Positions 6,381 through 13,957 of a stretch of 13,980 bases of DNA are shown piece by piece. Source of the DNA: Chitinophaga pinensis (GTDB lineage: Bacteria > Bacteroidota > Bacteroidia > Flavobacteriales_D > Crocinitomicaceae); contig CAMBRH010000061.1 in NCBI GenBank assembly GCA_945870115.1, positions 1-13,980 on the forward strand, written 5' to 3'. Under the pieces are notes generated by a model. The model saw only the letters and a program-made list of their open reading frames with translations. It searched no databases and was not told where the DNA came from. The position numbers and the translations under genes were made by a program. The number at the start of each line of letters is the position of its first letter. The first letter of the stretch is position 1.

Positions 6381-7535
6381 ATGAAAAAAATAATCACTAT
6401 AATTGGTGCACGCCCGCAAATAATTAAATCTTCTGCAATCAGTAGGGCTATAAAAAATAGTTTTTCACATATATTAGACGAAATTATCGTGCATACTGGT
6501 CAACATTACGATGAAAACATGTCTGAAGTTTTTTTTACAGAAATGAATATTCCTCTTCCGAAATATAATTTAAAAGTAGGAAGTTCATCTCATGCGAATC
6601 AAACATCAGAAATAATGAAAGGAATAGAAGAAATTCTAATTTCAGAGGAAGCAAATGGAATCCTAATTTATGGTGATACAAATTCAACTTTAGCAGGAGC
6701 AATTGCGGCTTCAAAAATACACATTCCAGTTTTTCATGTTGAGGCGGGATTAAGAAGTTTTAACAAAAGTATGCCAGAGGAAATTAATCGAATCATGAGC
6801 GATCACGTCTCTACTCTACTTTTTTGTCCGACAGAAACCGCTTTACGAAATTTAAAAAATGAAGGAATTTCATTAAGTCATACCCAAAAAGCTTCGATTG
6901 ATACTCCGCATGTTTATTTGTGTGGAGACATAATGTTGGATAATAGTTTATATTTCTCAAAACTTTCAGATGAAAATTCAACTATATTATCCGAATTAAA
7001 TTTAGAAAAAAATAATTTTATTTTGGTGACAATTCATCGAAATGCAAATACAGATGATAAAACCAATTTGAATTCAATTTTCACAGCTTTAATTCAAATT
7101 CAAAAAGAAACAAATTTAGATATTGTTTTGCCACTTCATCCTCGCACAAAAAAAATGATGGCGGAATATTTGGATGAAACAATTATAATTGAACTTGAAA
7201 AGAGTAAAAAAATAAAAATAATTCCTCCAGTAGGATTTTTGGACATTATTTCTTTGGAGAAAAATTCAAAATTAATAATAACAGATAGTGGAGGTATGCA
7301 AAAAGAAGCTTTTTTCTTTCAAAAACCATGTGTTATTCTACGTCCCGAAACAGAATGGATTGAAATTGTAGAAAATGGAAATGCAATTTTAGCAAATGCT
7401 GATGAACAAAAAATTGTTGAATCAACATTAATTCTATTAAATAAAACTGATTTCACTTATCCAGAATTATATGGCGATGGAAAAGGTGCAGATTTTATCT
7501 TAACGAAAATTAGTGAATACTGTCAAATTAATTGA
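6381..7535 (+). CDS. wecB: UDP-N-acetylglucosamine 2-epimerase (non-hydrolysing)
   Basis: This 384-residue cytoplasmic enzyme of the GT-B-fold epimerase family interconverts UDP-GlcNAc and UDP-ManNAc, supplying ManNAc units for surface polysaccharide. It has the family's usual length. Motifs: IIGARPQIIK (7-16) at the N-terminus, TGQHYDENMS (39-48), YGDTNSTLAG (97-106, Asp99), VFHVEAGLRS (117-126, Glu121), MPEEINR (131-137), FCPTE (148-152), VTIHRNAN (216-223, His219), PLHPRT, and the nucleotide-binding ITDSGGMQKEA with RPETEWIE near the C-terminus. These cover the known catalytic and allosteric positions, so it should be active. It is not inside a visible glycan cluster; the only partner is the DUF4421 gene 25 bases downstream. 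Confidence 0.95.
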   Translation: MKKIITIIGARPQIIKSSAISRAIKNSFSHILDEIIVHTGQHYDENMSEVFFTEMNIPLPKYNLKVGSSSHANQTSEIMKGIEEILISEEANGILIYGDTNSTLAGAIAASKIHIPVFHVEAGLRSFNKSMPEEINRIMSDHVSTLLFCPTETALRNLKNEGISLSHTQKASIDTPHVYLCGDIMLDNSLYFSKLSDENSTILSELNLEKNNFILVTIHRNANTDDKTNLNSIFTALIQIQKETNLDIVLPLHPRTKKMMAEYLDETIIIELEKSKKIKIIPPVGFLDIISLEKNSKLIITDSGGMQKEAFFFQKPCVILRPETEWIEIVENGNAILANADEQKIVESTLILLNKTDFTYPELYGDGKGADFILTKISEYCQIN

Positions 7536-7560
7536 GAAAACTGAAACAAACTTACCATAA

Positions 7561-8541
7561 ATGAAAATAACTTTTCTAATTCTTTTCATCAGCTTTAATT
7601 TAACTTTAATTGCTCAAAAAAATAAAACAATTGATTCAACTGCAATTCAAAGTTTTCGCTTGAAAAAAGTTTGCTATTCAGATATTGGTTTTAATACTGC
7701 TCCTTTTTCTCTTAAATTCAAAGACTCTATAGGAAATAAAGAGCATTTATTCTATCGAAATAATTTGCGTTCAGTTTTTGGAATAGGCTTTTCTTACAAA
7801 TGGTTTTCTTTAAGGTTAGCGATCAATTTACCTGGACACCTTAAACCTGTTAGTAAATTTGGTGAAACAAAATACATTGATTTAGGATTAGAATTTAAAA
7901 CTAAAAGGCATTTTTATGACATTGATTTTCATAATTATAAAGGTTACGCTATTAAAAATGCATATTATTGGAATGATTCTTTAGACAAGAATATAAATCC
8001 ACATTTTATAACTCAAGAGATGAATGCTTTGAGTCTTTCGCTCAATACTTGGAGATTTTTCAATAAATCAATTAATATGAGCGCATTAAAAGGAAAAACC
8101 GCGATGTATTTAAAAGAAGAAAAATCATTTTATTTGAAAACAACTTTTAATTTACATGGTGTTGGAAATAATGGAACTTTGATTCCTATCGAAAAATTTA
8201 ATCCTAAGAATTCAAAAACAAGTGCCTCAACAATTTCGGCATTTGATTTTGGAGTTTTACCTGGCTACGTTTATGTCAATCGTTTCAAAAACTGGCAATA
8301 TTCGGGAATGCTAGGTTTAGGACCAGTAATTCAGTCAAAGTTCTATTATGTCGATGGAATTCAACGAGGATATTTAGGATTGGCGCCTAGAATCGACGTA
8401 AGAATATTATTTGGATATAATGTACCTCGGTGGTTTATTAATTTTATTACAGAGTTTGATAATAAATCAATTAAATTCAATAATCTTAAATATCAGCAAA
8501 CTTTTTATTTGATAAAATTAATAGGAGGAATAAGGTTTTGA
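7561..8541 (+). CDS. DUF4421-type outer-membrane beta-barrel protein
   Basis: This 326-residue protein has a signal peptide (hydrophobic core 3-17, cleavage near LIAQK, 16-20). The remainder is rich in alternating aromatic and polar strands with tight turns, for example FGIGFSYKWFSLRLAINLPGH, KYIDLGLEFKTKRHFYDIDFHNYKGY and the last strand FYLIKLIGGIRF. The terminal phenylalanine fits an outer-membrane barrel protein. The pattern resembles the DUF4421 family found in Bacteroidota, whose function is not known. It lies 25 bases after wecB in the same direction and shares the terminator that follows, so the two are probably cotranscribed. This may hint at a role with a ManNAc-containing surface glycan; that is inference only. 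Confidence 0.72.
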   Translation: MKITFLILFISFNLTLIAQKNKTIDSTAIQSFRLKKVCYSDIGFNTAPFSLKFKDSIGNKEHLFYRNNLRSVFGIGFSYKWFSLRLAINLPGHLKPVSKFGETKYIDLGLEFKTKRHFYDIDFHNYKGYAIKNAYYWNDSLDKNINPHFITQEMNALSLSLNTWRFFNKSINMSALKGKTAMYLKEEKSFYLKTTFNLHGVGNNGTLIPIEKFNPKNSKTSASTISAFDFGVLPGYVYVNRFKNWQYSGMLGLGPVIQSKFYYVDGIQRGYLGLAPRIDVRILFGYNVPRWFINFITEFDNKSIKFNNLKYQQTFYLIKLIGGIRF

Positions 8542-8543
8542 CA

Positions 8544-8574
8544 TAAAAAAAGGAAACCAAATTGATTTCCTTTT
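8544..8574. terminator. Bidirectional hairpin terminator between DUF4421 gene and efp
   Basis: AAAAGGAAA (8548-8556) pairs perfectly with TTTCCTTTT (8566-8574) around a 9-base loop. On the minus strand the stem is continued by a run of seven T, so it should end efp transcripts well. On the plus strand the U tract is shorter (four T), but it probably also serves the wecB-DUF4421 unit. Confidence 0.75.
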
Positions 8575-8592
8575 AAAATTCAAGTATTTTCC

Positions 8593-9162
8593 TTATTTAT
8601 TTTTAACTCTTTCCACGTAAATCCCTGTGCGAGTGTCAATTTTAATAATTTCGCCATTATCAACAAAAAGTGGAACTCTAACTTCAGCTCCAGTTGCTAT
8701 TGTTGCTGGTTTCATTGTGTTTGTAGCTGTATCGCCTTTTACACCTGGTTCAGTGTAAGTAATTTCTGAAATGATGTACATTGGTAATTCAACCACTAAT
8801 GCGGTTTCTTCTTCAGCATGAAATAAAATATTACAAATCATTCCTTCTTGCAAAAACAAAGGCTTTTCAATCATTTTTGCTGGAATATTCACTTGTTCGT
8901 ACGTTTCATTATTCATGAAAACATATTCTTCTCCTTCTTGATACAAATATTGATATTCACGGTTTTCAATTCGAACAATGTCTATTTTGTGTCCAGCTGA
9001 AAAAGTATTATCTAGAACTTTTCCTGTTTCAATTTGACGCATTTTGGTACGCACAAAAGCAGGTCCCTTTCCTGGTTTTACGTGTTGAAATTCAATTACT
9101 TGAAATAATTTACCGTTGTGTTTGATACACAATCCATTACGAATATCTGATGTATTTGCCAT
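8593..9162 (-). CDS. efp: Elongation factor P, PGKGP-loop type
   Basis: This 189-residue factor binds between the ribosomal P and E sites and relieves stalling at consecutive prolines. It has the usual three-domain layout: a KOW-like domain (1-63) and two OB domains (about 68-128 and 130-187). The C-terminal signature VDNGEIIKIDTRTGIYVERV is intact. The tip of the domain I loop reads VKPGKGPAF, with Lys32 as the functional residue, equivalent to Lys34 in E. coli. The palindromic PGKGP loop is the hallmark of an EF-P subfamily described in actinobacteria in which the lysine works without modification. No epmA/epmB or other modification gene is in the window. The gene diverges from cmk and ends at a strong hairpin terminator. 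Confidence 0.97.
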   Translation of the reverse strand: MANTSDIRNGLCIKHNGKLFQVIEFQHVKPGKGPAFVRTKMRQIETGKVLDNTFSAGHKIDIVRIENREYQYLYQEGEEYVFMNNETYEQVNIPAKMIEKPLFLQEGMICNILFHAEEETALVVELPMYIISEITYTEPGVKGDTATNTMKPATIATGAEVRVPLFVDNGEIIKIDTRTGIYVERVKNK

Positions 9163-9180
9163 TTGACTTTTTTATTATAA

Positions 9181-9192
9181 GGTGCGAAAATA
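9181..9192 (-). promoter_or_regulatory. efp promoter -7 element
   Basis: The minus strand reads TATTTTCGCACC, one base from TAnnTTTG in its first eight positions and 11 of 12 identical to the element upstream of the PpiD gene. It predicts a start about 17 bases before the efp ATG. A TTG at -33 is not evident. Confidence 0.45.
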
Positions 9193-9275
9193 GAGATTAT
9201 TTAAGTTTTTTAAAAGAAAATAGTAGAAAATTAAAGATTATTTTGTTTTTTTGCCACTTAAATAATTTAAAATTT

Positions 9276-9989
9276 ATGCCGAACCAAAAAAAAATTACCA
9301 TTGCCATTGATGGATTTTCTTCATGTGGAAAAAGTACTTTAGCAAAAGCAATTGCTCATGATTTGGGTTATATTTTTATAGATTCAGGCGCAATGTATAG
9401 AGCAATAACACTTTATTGTTATAAAAATAAATTAGTTGATGAAAATTCAATTGATGAAGAGAAAATAATTGCTTCTCTTAAGGATATTTCAATCCATTTT
9501 GAATTTAATAGTACAACTTCGAAACTTGAAGTAACTTTAAATGGCGAAAATATTGAAAAAGAAATTCGAAATTTAACAATTAGTAATTTGGTAAGTAAGG
9601 TTGCAGCAATTAAAGAAGTGAGGCAAAAATTAGTTTCTGAGCAACAAAAAATTGGTGAAAATGGAGGAATTGTTATGGACGGAAGAGACATTGGCTCAGT
9701 GGTTTTTCCAAATGCGGAGCTTAAATTTTTCGTTACCGCAGATACCGAAGTAAGAGCACATAGACGTTTTCTGGAATTAAATGACGCTTCAATTAGTTTA
9801 AAAGAGGTTGCAAAAAATTTAAAAGAAAGGGATTTTTTGGATTCAACAAGAAAAGAAAGTCCTCTCATCCAAACAGATGACGCAATTGTTATTGATAATT
9901 CAGAATTAACTCAAGAAGAACAATTACTTTTAGCTCTAAAGTACTATAAGGACTGCATTCACTATTTAGCTCAATTTCCAAAAAAATAA
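9276..9989 (+). CDS. cmk: Cytidylate kinase
   Basis: This 237-residue cytoplasmic kinase phosphorylates CMP and dCMP with ATP. The P-loop is GFSSCGKST (13-21). DSGAMYRA (36-43) and GRDIGSVVFPNA (136-147) form the nucleotide-monophosphate site. The lid carries ERDFLDSTRKESPL (184-197), and DDAIVIDNS (201-209) completes the C-terminal motif. The frame is open upstream to an ATG at 9150, but that would add 42 non-family residues and overlap the divergent efp coding region. The ATG at 9276 gives the P-loop position normal for the family. A TTTTTTTGCCAC stretch at 9246-9257 differs by one base from the local -7 pattern and could be its promoter. Confidence 0.95.
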   Translation: MPNQKKITIAIDGFSSCGKSTLAKAIAHDLGYIFIDSGAMYRAITLYCYKNKLVDENSIDEEKIIASLKDISIHFEFNSTTSKLEVTLNGENIEKEIRNLTISNLVSKVAAIKEVRQKLVSEQQKIGENGGIVMDGRDIGSVVFPNAELKFFVTADTEVRAHRRFLELNDASISLKEVAKNLKERDFLDSTRKESPLIQTDDAIVIDNSELTQEEQLLLALKYYKDCIHYLAQFPKK

Positions 9990-10007
9990 ATAAATAAAAA
10001 CAAATAC

Positions 10008-10042
10008 TTTGAGGTTTCAATCCATTTCATTATATTCGCACC
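10008..10042 (+). promoter_or_regulatory. ppiD promoter
   Basis: TTTG at 10008-10011 and TATATTCG at 10031-10038 are separated by 19 bases, ideal for a Bacteroidota -33/-7 pair (one mismatch, C for T, in the -7). The element extends as TATATTCGCACC, nearly identical to the efp element. The predicted leader is about 70 bases. A 7-base inverted repeat (TTTGAGG 10008-10014, CCTCAAA 10042-10048) brackets the promoter. Confidence 0.6.
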
Positions 10043-10114
10043 CTCAAATGAAAATTTGTAAGCAAGAAATAAAAAACAGTTTTAAAATAAAACAAAAAGA
10101 GAAATACAAGAAAA

Positions 10115-12325
10115 ATGGCATTAATAGGAAGAATTAGAGAAAAATCAGGTTTGTTATTAGTTGTAATCGGAGTAGCGATGTTAACTTTTATCTTAGGTAA
10201 TTGTGAATCTTTATTTAAAGGTGGAGGAAATACTTTGGGGATAGGAACAGTTTATGGTGAATTAGTGGATCAAACGAAATATCAAATTAATGTTGACAAT
10301 ACTTTAAACCAAGATGCGCAACAAGCACAACAAAGTCAAAAAGAATTTACTGCAAAAGATCAAGAAAATTCTGCTGATAAAGCTTGGAATTTTACTGTTG
10401 ATAATGTAATTCTTCAAAAAGAATACGATGCTTTAGGAATTGACTGCAGCGATAAAGAACTTGATGCTTATTTATATGGTCAAGATGGATTTACCGTGAT
10501 GCCAGATTTAGCGCAAAACTTCGCTGATTCAATTACCGGTCAGTTTAATCCAAAATTATTAGAGAAAAGAATTGAAGAAATGGAATCTTCATCTGATCCA
10601 AAAGTTTCTGGACAATGGGAAACTAACAAACAACAATTGAGAGATTCAAGAAAAAATGAAAAATATTTTCAATTATTAAATCAAGGTGTTTACGTTACTA
10701 AATTAGAAGCAAAACAAGAATACTTGGCTCAAAAAGAAGTTAAAAACATTTCTTTTGTAATGAAAAGATATTCTGAAATTCCTGATGACCAAATCAAAGT
10801 TACGGATGAAATGGTTCGTAAATTTTACGAAGAACATAAAGGGGAGAAAAAATATGAAGCTACTGCTGGGAGAGATGTAAAATATTTTGATATTTTAATT
10901 CAAGCAAGCAAATCTGATTCAGCAAAGTTTAATATAGCAATGGATAAAATCAAAAAAGAATTTGCTGCTTCAACAACAGATTCAATTTTTGCAATTTTAA
11001 ACACGGAAGATATAAATAAAAAAGGTAACAAAGCTTTTTTACCGTATCGTCCTGAAACAGATCCAAATGCAAAACCTGGAATGACTTATCCTCAATACAT
11101 GGATACAATTTTCAAAGCAAGTAGTATTGGTCAAGTTGTTGGTCCATACTCTTTCCAAGGGAAAATGTATGTTTCCAAAGTAATTAAATTCAATAATCAA
11201 TTATTAACTGCAAGACACATTCTATTACAAGTTGCTAAAACAGATACATTGGCAGCTAAGAAAACTAAAAAAATGGCGGATAGTTTAGTTGGTTTATTAA
11301 ATGCTACTAATTTTGAGGAATATGTAACTAAATTCTCTCAAGATCCAGGTTCAAAAGACAAAGGTGGAAAATACGAAGATTTTGCATTTGACGAATTTGT
11401 GCCAGAATTTTCGGGATTTGTTAGTGCAAATAATGTAGGGAAAATCGGAATTGTACAAACTTCTTATGGTTATCATATAATTGAAGTGTTGGCTAAAAAA
11501 GCCGCAAAGATTCCAGTTCTTTCAGTAATTGAAAAAACCTTAAAAGCTTCAGATGAGACTGAAACAGATGCTAGCGATGCAGCCTACAATTTATTATATT
11601 CTTTGGATTCTAAAATTTCCCGTAAAAAAGAAATAAAAGATAAAATTCAATTATTTGATTCTTTAGCTCAAAAAGCAGGATATTTTTCAAGACCAGTTAA
11701 AATTTCTGATGAAAATCCAAAAGCTCAAGGTTTTGCAACAAGTTTTGCTGAAGATAAAATCATCAGTTTAGCTTATGACGAAAATTCTGAAATAGGAACT
11801 TTATGCTCTGCTCCTATTAAAGATCAAGGGAAATATGTAATTGCAATGGTTTCATCAATTAGAGAAAAAGGTGTTCCAAACTTTGAGGATGTTGAAGAAC
11901 GAATGAAATTTGAAGTAATCAAAGAAAGAAAAGCTTTACGTTTTATCAAAATGATGCAAAACGAAAAAAGTTTAGCTGCTTTAGCTAGAAAAGTAAACGG
12001 TCAAGTAATGAAAGGAGAAGTAACTTTTGCGAATCCTCAAATCCCAGGTGGAAGTTACGAACCAGAATTAGTTGGTTCTTTATTTTCAAAAGGTATTAAA
12101 GTTGGAAACATTACTAACCCATTGCAAGGTGAGCAAGCAGTTTATGTAATTCAAATTACAAAAGCAATTAAAGCTCCAGCAACTGCAAACTATAAAGCTG
12201 AAAAAGATCAACTTTTAGCAAATGCTAGACAACAAATGCAAAACCTAACACGTTCTGCTTTGATGAAAATTGCTGAAGTAAAAGATAATAGAAAGTTCTC
12301 TGCACTAGGAATAATAAGAGAATAA
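10115..12325 (+). CDS. PpiD/SurA-like peptidylprolyl isomerase, inner-membrane anchored
   Basis: This 736-residue periplasmic folding factor is built like PpiD. It has a short cytoplasmic N-terminus, one membrane helix (about 12-29) and a SurA_N-type helical chaperone region (about 45-240). A degenerate parvulin-like module follows (about 253-359, ending IGQVVGPYSFQGKMYVSKV). A canonical PpiC-type parvulin domain comes next (about 364-461: ARHILLQV, FSQDPGSKDKGGKYEDF, FVPEF, SYGYHIIEV), then a long C-terminal chaperone region. It should assist folding of exported and outer-membrane proteins. Cys30 follows the helix, but the preceding LGN is not a proper lipobox. Codon use is similar to the neighbours. 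The gene has its own promoter and a strong terminator, so it is likely monocistronic. The symbol ppiD would be by analogy only. Confidence 0.9.
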   Translation: MALIGRIREKSGLLLVVIGVAMLTFILGNCESLFKGGGNTLGIGTVYGELVDQTKYQINVDNTLNQDAQQAQQSQKEFTAKDQENSADKAWNFTVDNVILQKEYDALGIDCSDKELDAYLYGQDGFTVMPDLAQNFADSITGQFNPKLLEKRIEEMESSSDPKVSGQWETNKQQLRDSRKNEKYFQLLNQGVYVTKLEAKQEYLAQKEVKNISFVMKRYSEIPDDQIKVTDEMVRKFYEEHKGEKKYEATAGRDVKYFDILIQASKSDSAKFNIAMDKIKKEFAASTTDSIFAILNTEDINKKGNKAFLPYRPETDPNAKPGMTYPQYMDTIFKASSIGQVVGPYSFQGKMYVSKVIKFNNQLLTARHILLQVAKTDTLAAKKTKKMADSLVGLLNATNFEEYVTKFSQDPGSKDKGGKYEDFAFDEFVPEFSGFVSANNVGKIGIVQTSYGYHIIEVLAKKAAKIPVLSVIEKTLKASDETETDASDAAYNLLYSLDSKISRKKEIKDKIQLFDSLAQKAGYFSRPVKISDENPKAQGFATSFAEDKIISLAYDENSEIGTLCSAPIKDQGKYVIAMVSSIREKGVPNFEDVEERMKFEVIKERKALRFIKMMQNEKSLAALARKVNGQVMKGEVTFANPQIPGGSYEPELVGSLFSKGIKVGNITNPLQGEQAVYVIQITKAIKAPATANYKAEKDQLLANARQQMQNLTRSALMKIAEVKDNRKFSALGIIRE

Positions 12326-12344
12326 AATCAAAATATTTTTATTC

Positions 12345-12380
12345 AAAAGGGTTTAGATTAATTTCCAAACCCTTTTTTTT
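12345..12380. terminator. Rho-independent terminator after the PpiD gene
   Basis: AAAAGGGTTT (12345-12354) pairs perfectly with AAACCCTTTT (12367-12376) around a 12-base loop, and the T run extends to 12380 (eight T in all). It lies 19 bases after the stop codon. On the minus strand the stem ends in four T, so weak termination that way is possible. Confidence 0.85.
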
Positions 12381-12569
12381 GTACAAAAATTAATAAGAAC
12401 TTAATTATATAGATTTAAGAGAAATGAATGCTTGCTCAAATTCTATTCAAAAAAGAAGTAAATAATCATTTTGTGTTGAAAGAAGGTTAAGCAAATTTAC
12501 CTAATTCCGTATCGCAATTACTTAACAATTTTTAAATATTTGTTGTCAATATTAAAAAAAACAAAGCAC

Positions 12570-12597
12570 AAAAAAAGAGGTGAATTTCTTCACCTCT
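12570..12597 (-). terminator. Rho-independent terminator of the thiolase gene
   Basis: Read on the minus strand, AGAGGTGAA pairs perfectly with TTCACCTCT (plus-strand 12589-12597 and 12576-12584) around a GAAA tetraloop, followed by a run of T. It lies about 25 bases beyond the thiolase stop codon. Confidence 0.88.
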
Positions 12598-12621
12598 CAA
12601 ATTTTATTTAAAAGAATAGTT

Positions 12622-13800
12622 TCAACAAGCTTCAATAATCATTGCAGAAGCACCACCTCCACCATTACATATTGCAGCACCACCAATTTTCCCTTGATTT
12701 TGTTTTAATACATTAATTAATGTAACAATTATTCTAGAACCTGAATTACCAAGTGGATGACCTAAAGCTACTGCCCCACCATTTACATCTACTTTTTCTG
12801 GATTTAAACCTAAGATTTTTGTATTTGCTATTCCAACAACTGAAAAAGCTTGATTCAATTCCCAGTAATCAACATCAGCAATTTCCAAATTGGCTCTTTT
12901 CAAAGCAATTGGAACAGCTTTTGAAGGTGAAGTTGTGAACCATTCTGGTGCTTGAGCAGCATCACCATAACCAATAATTTTTGCAATTGGTTTTAATCCA
13001 TATTTTTCAACAGCTTCTTTTGAAGCTAAAATTAATGCTGAAGCTCCATCATTTAAAGTTGAAGCATTTGCAGCAGTAATCGTTCCTTCTTTATCAAAAG
13101 CTGGTCTTAAAGAGGGAATTTTATCTAAAAAAACATTTTTATATTCTTCATCTTCTGAGATAATTAAGGCATCACCTTTTCTTTGAGGAACAGAAACAGG
13201 TACAATTTCATCTTCAAATTTGCCCTCTTTCCAAGCATTTGCTGCTCTTGTATATGAAGTCACAGCAAAATTATCTTGATCTTCTCGAGTTATTTCGTAT
13301 TCCTTAGCACAAAGTTCAGCACATGTACCCATCGGAACTTTACTATAAACATCCAATAATCCATCCTTTGTGATTCCATCTAACATAGAAATATTTCCGA
13401 ATTTTACTCCGTTTCTGCCATCTAAATAATGAGGAACTTGACTCATGTTTTCCATTCCACCAGCAACAACGATTTCGTTATCTCCTGCCAAAATTGTTTG
13501 AGCCCCAAGCATTAGAGCTTTCATTCCTGAAGCACATACTTTATTTACTGTTGTACAAGGAACTTCAATACTCAAACCAGCACTCAAAGCTGCTTGACGA
13601 GCGGGAGCTTGACCAACACCAGCTTGAAGTACATTACCCATGAAAACTTCATCAATTTGTTCAGCTTTTAAACCTGATCTTTCTAAGGCTCCTTTTATTG
13701 CTATTCCACCAAGTTGAGTTGCAGGAATACTACTCAAACCACCTAAAAACGAACCAATTGGCGTTCTTACCGCTGAAATTATGTAAACTTCTTTGTTCAT
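12622..13800 (-). CDS. Acetyl-CoA C-acetyltransferase (thiolase)
   Basis: This 392-residue cytoplasmic thiolase has all active-site residues at the positions of biosynthetic thiolases: nucleophile Cys89 in TTVNKVCASGMKA, His348 in GHPLGNSGSR, and Cys378 in CNGGGGASAM. Supporting motifs are RTPIGSFLGGL (12-22), GNVLQAGVGQAPARQA (55-70), GGMENMSQVPH and NEAF-like LNQAF (here Gln replaces the usual Glu). It joins two acetyl-CoA into acetoacetyl-CoA or cleaves 3-ketoacyl-CoA; which direction dominates cannot be told, and no beta-oxidation or polyhydroxybutyrate partner is in the window. The start MNKEVYIISAVRTPIG is standard. No Shine-Dalgarno sequence is visible, only an A-rich leader. The symbol could be atoB, phaA or fadA, so none is assigned. 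Confidence 0.95.
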   Translation of the reverse strand: MNKEVYIISAVRTPIGSFLGGLSSIPATQLGGIAIKGALERSGLKAEQIDEVFMGNVLQAGVGQAPARQAALSAGLSIEVPCTTVNKVCASGMKALMLGAQTILAGDNEIVVAGGMENMSQVPHYLDGRNGVKFGNISMLDGITKDGLLDVYSKVPMGTCAELCAKEYEITREDQDNFAVTSYTRAANAWKEGKFEDEIVPVSVPQRKGDALIISEDEEYKNVFLDKIPSLRPAFDKEGTITAANASTLNDGASALILASKEAVEKYGLKPIAKIIGYGDAAQAPEWFTTSPSKAVPIALKRANLEIADVDYWELNQAFSVVGIANTKILGLNPEKVDVNGGAVALGHPLGNSGSRIIVTLINVLKQNQGKIGGAAICNGGGGASAMIIEAC

Positions 13801-13819
13801 ATTATGTTTATTTTTTTTA

Positions 13820-13827
13820 CAAATTTA
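13820..13827 (-). promoter_or_regulatory. Possible thiolase promoter -7 element
   Basis: The minus strand reads TAAATTTG, an exact TAnnTTTG match, 19 bases before the thiolase ATG. No TTG lies at the expected -33 distance, so support is partial. Confidence 0.35.
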
Positions 13828-13860
13828 ATAAAATTAAAGCAGTGAATCGATTTAATCTTC

Positions 13861-13872
13861 TATTTTTGCAAC
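13861..13872 (+). promoter_or_regulatory. Promoter-like element reading off the right edge
   Basis: TATTTTTGCAAC contains an exact TAnnTTTG and the GCA extension shared with the efp, ppiD and pcm elements in this window. It is divergent from the thiolase gene. No TTG is seen at -33. Confidence 0.35.
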
Positions 13873-13957
13873 TTTTTTATTTTTAAAATTTCACTATGAA
13901 ATCAATTTTGTTTAGTTTAATTGGATCAAACCTAAAACTTGTGGGGAGCTGAAAATT

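Noticed and set aside
9150..9275. N-terminal extension of cytidylate kinase starting at the ATG at 9150
   Set aside because: It would overlap the start of the divergent efp gene and its promoter, and it adds 42 residues not seen in the family.
9419..9868. A 149-codon minus-strand open frame inside cmk
   Set aside because: It is antisense to conserved kinase motifs, low in complexity (Ser/Phe/Leu rich) and lacks any promoter or family match.
10196..10206. PpiD-like protein as a lipoprotein through Cys30
   Set aside because: The residues before the cysteine are L-G-N. Asn at -1 does not fit a lipobox, and the helix is better read as an uncleaved membrane anchor.
12381..12569. A hidden small protein gene between the PpiD gene and the thiolase gene
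   Set aside because: The longest ATG-started frames seen in it are about 8-12 codons, with no ribosome-binding signal or conserved-looking composition.
12753..13886. Two plus-strand open frames of about 60 codons over the thiolase gene and its leader
   Set aside because: They are mostly antisense to the thiolase coding sequence and Leu/Phe/Lys rich, as expected for shadow frames.
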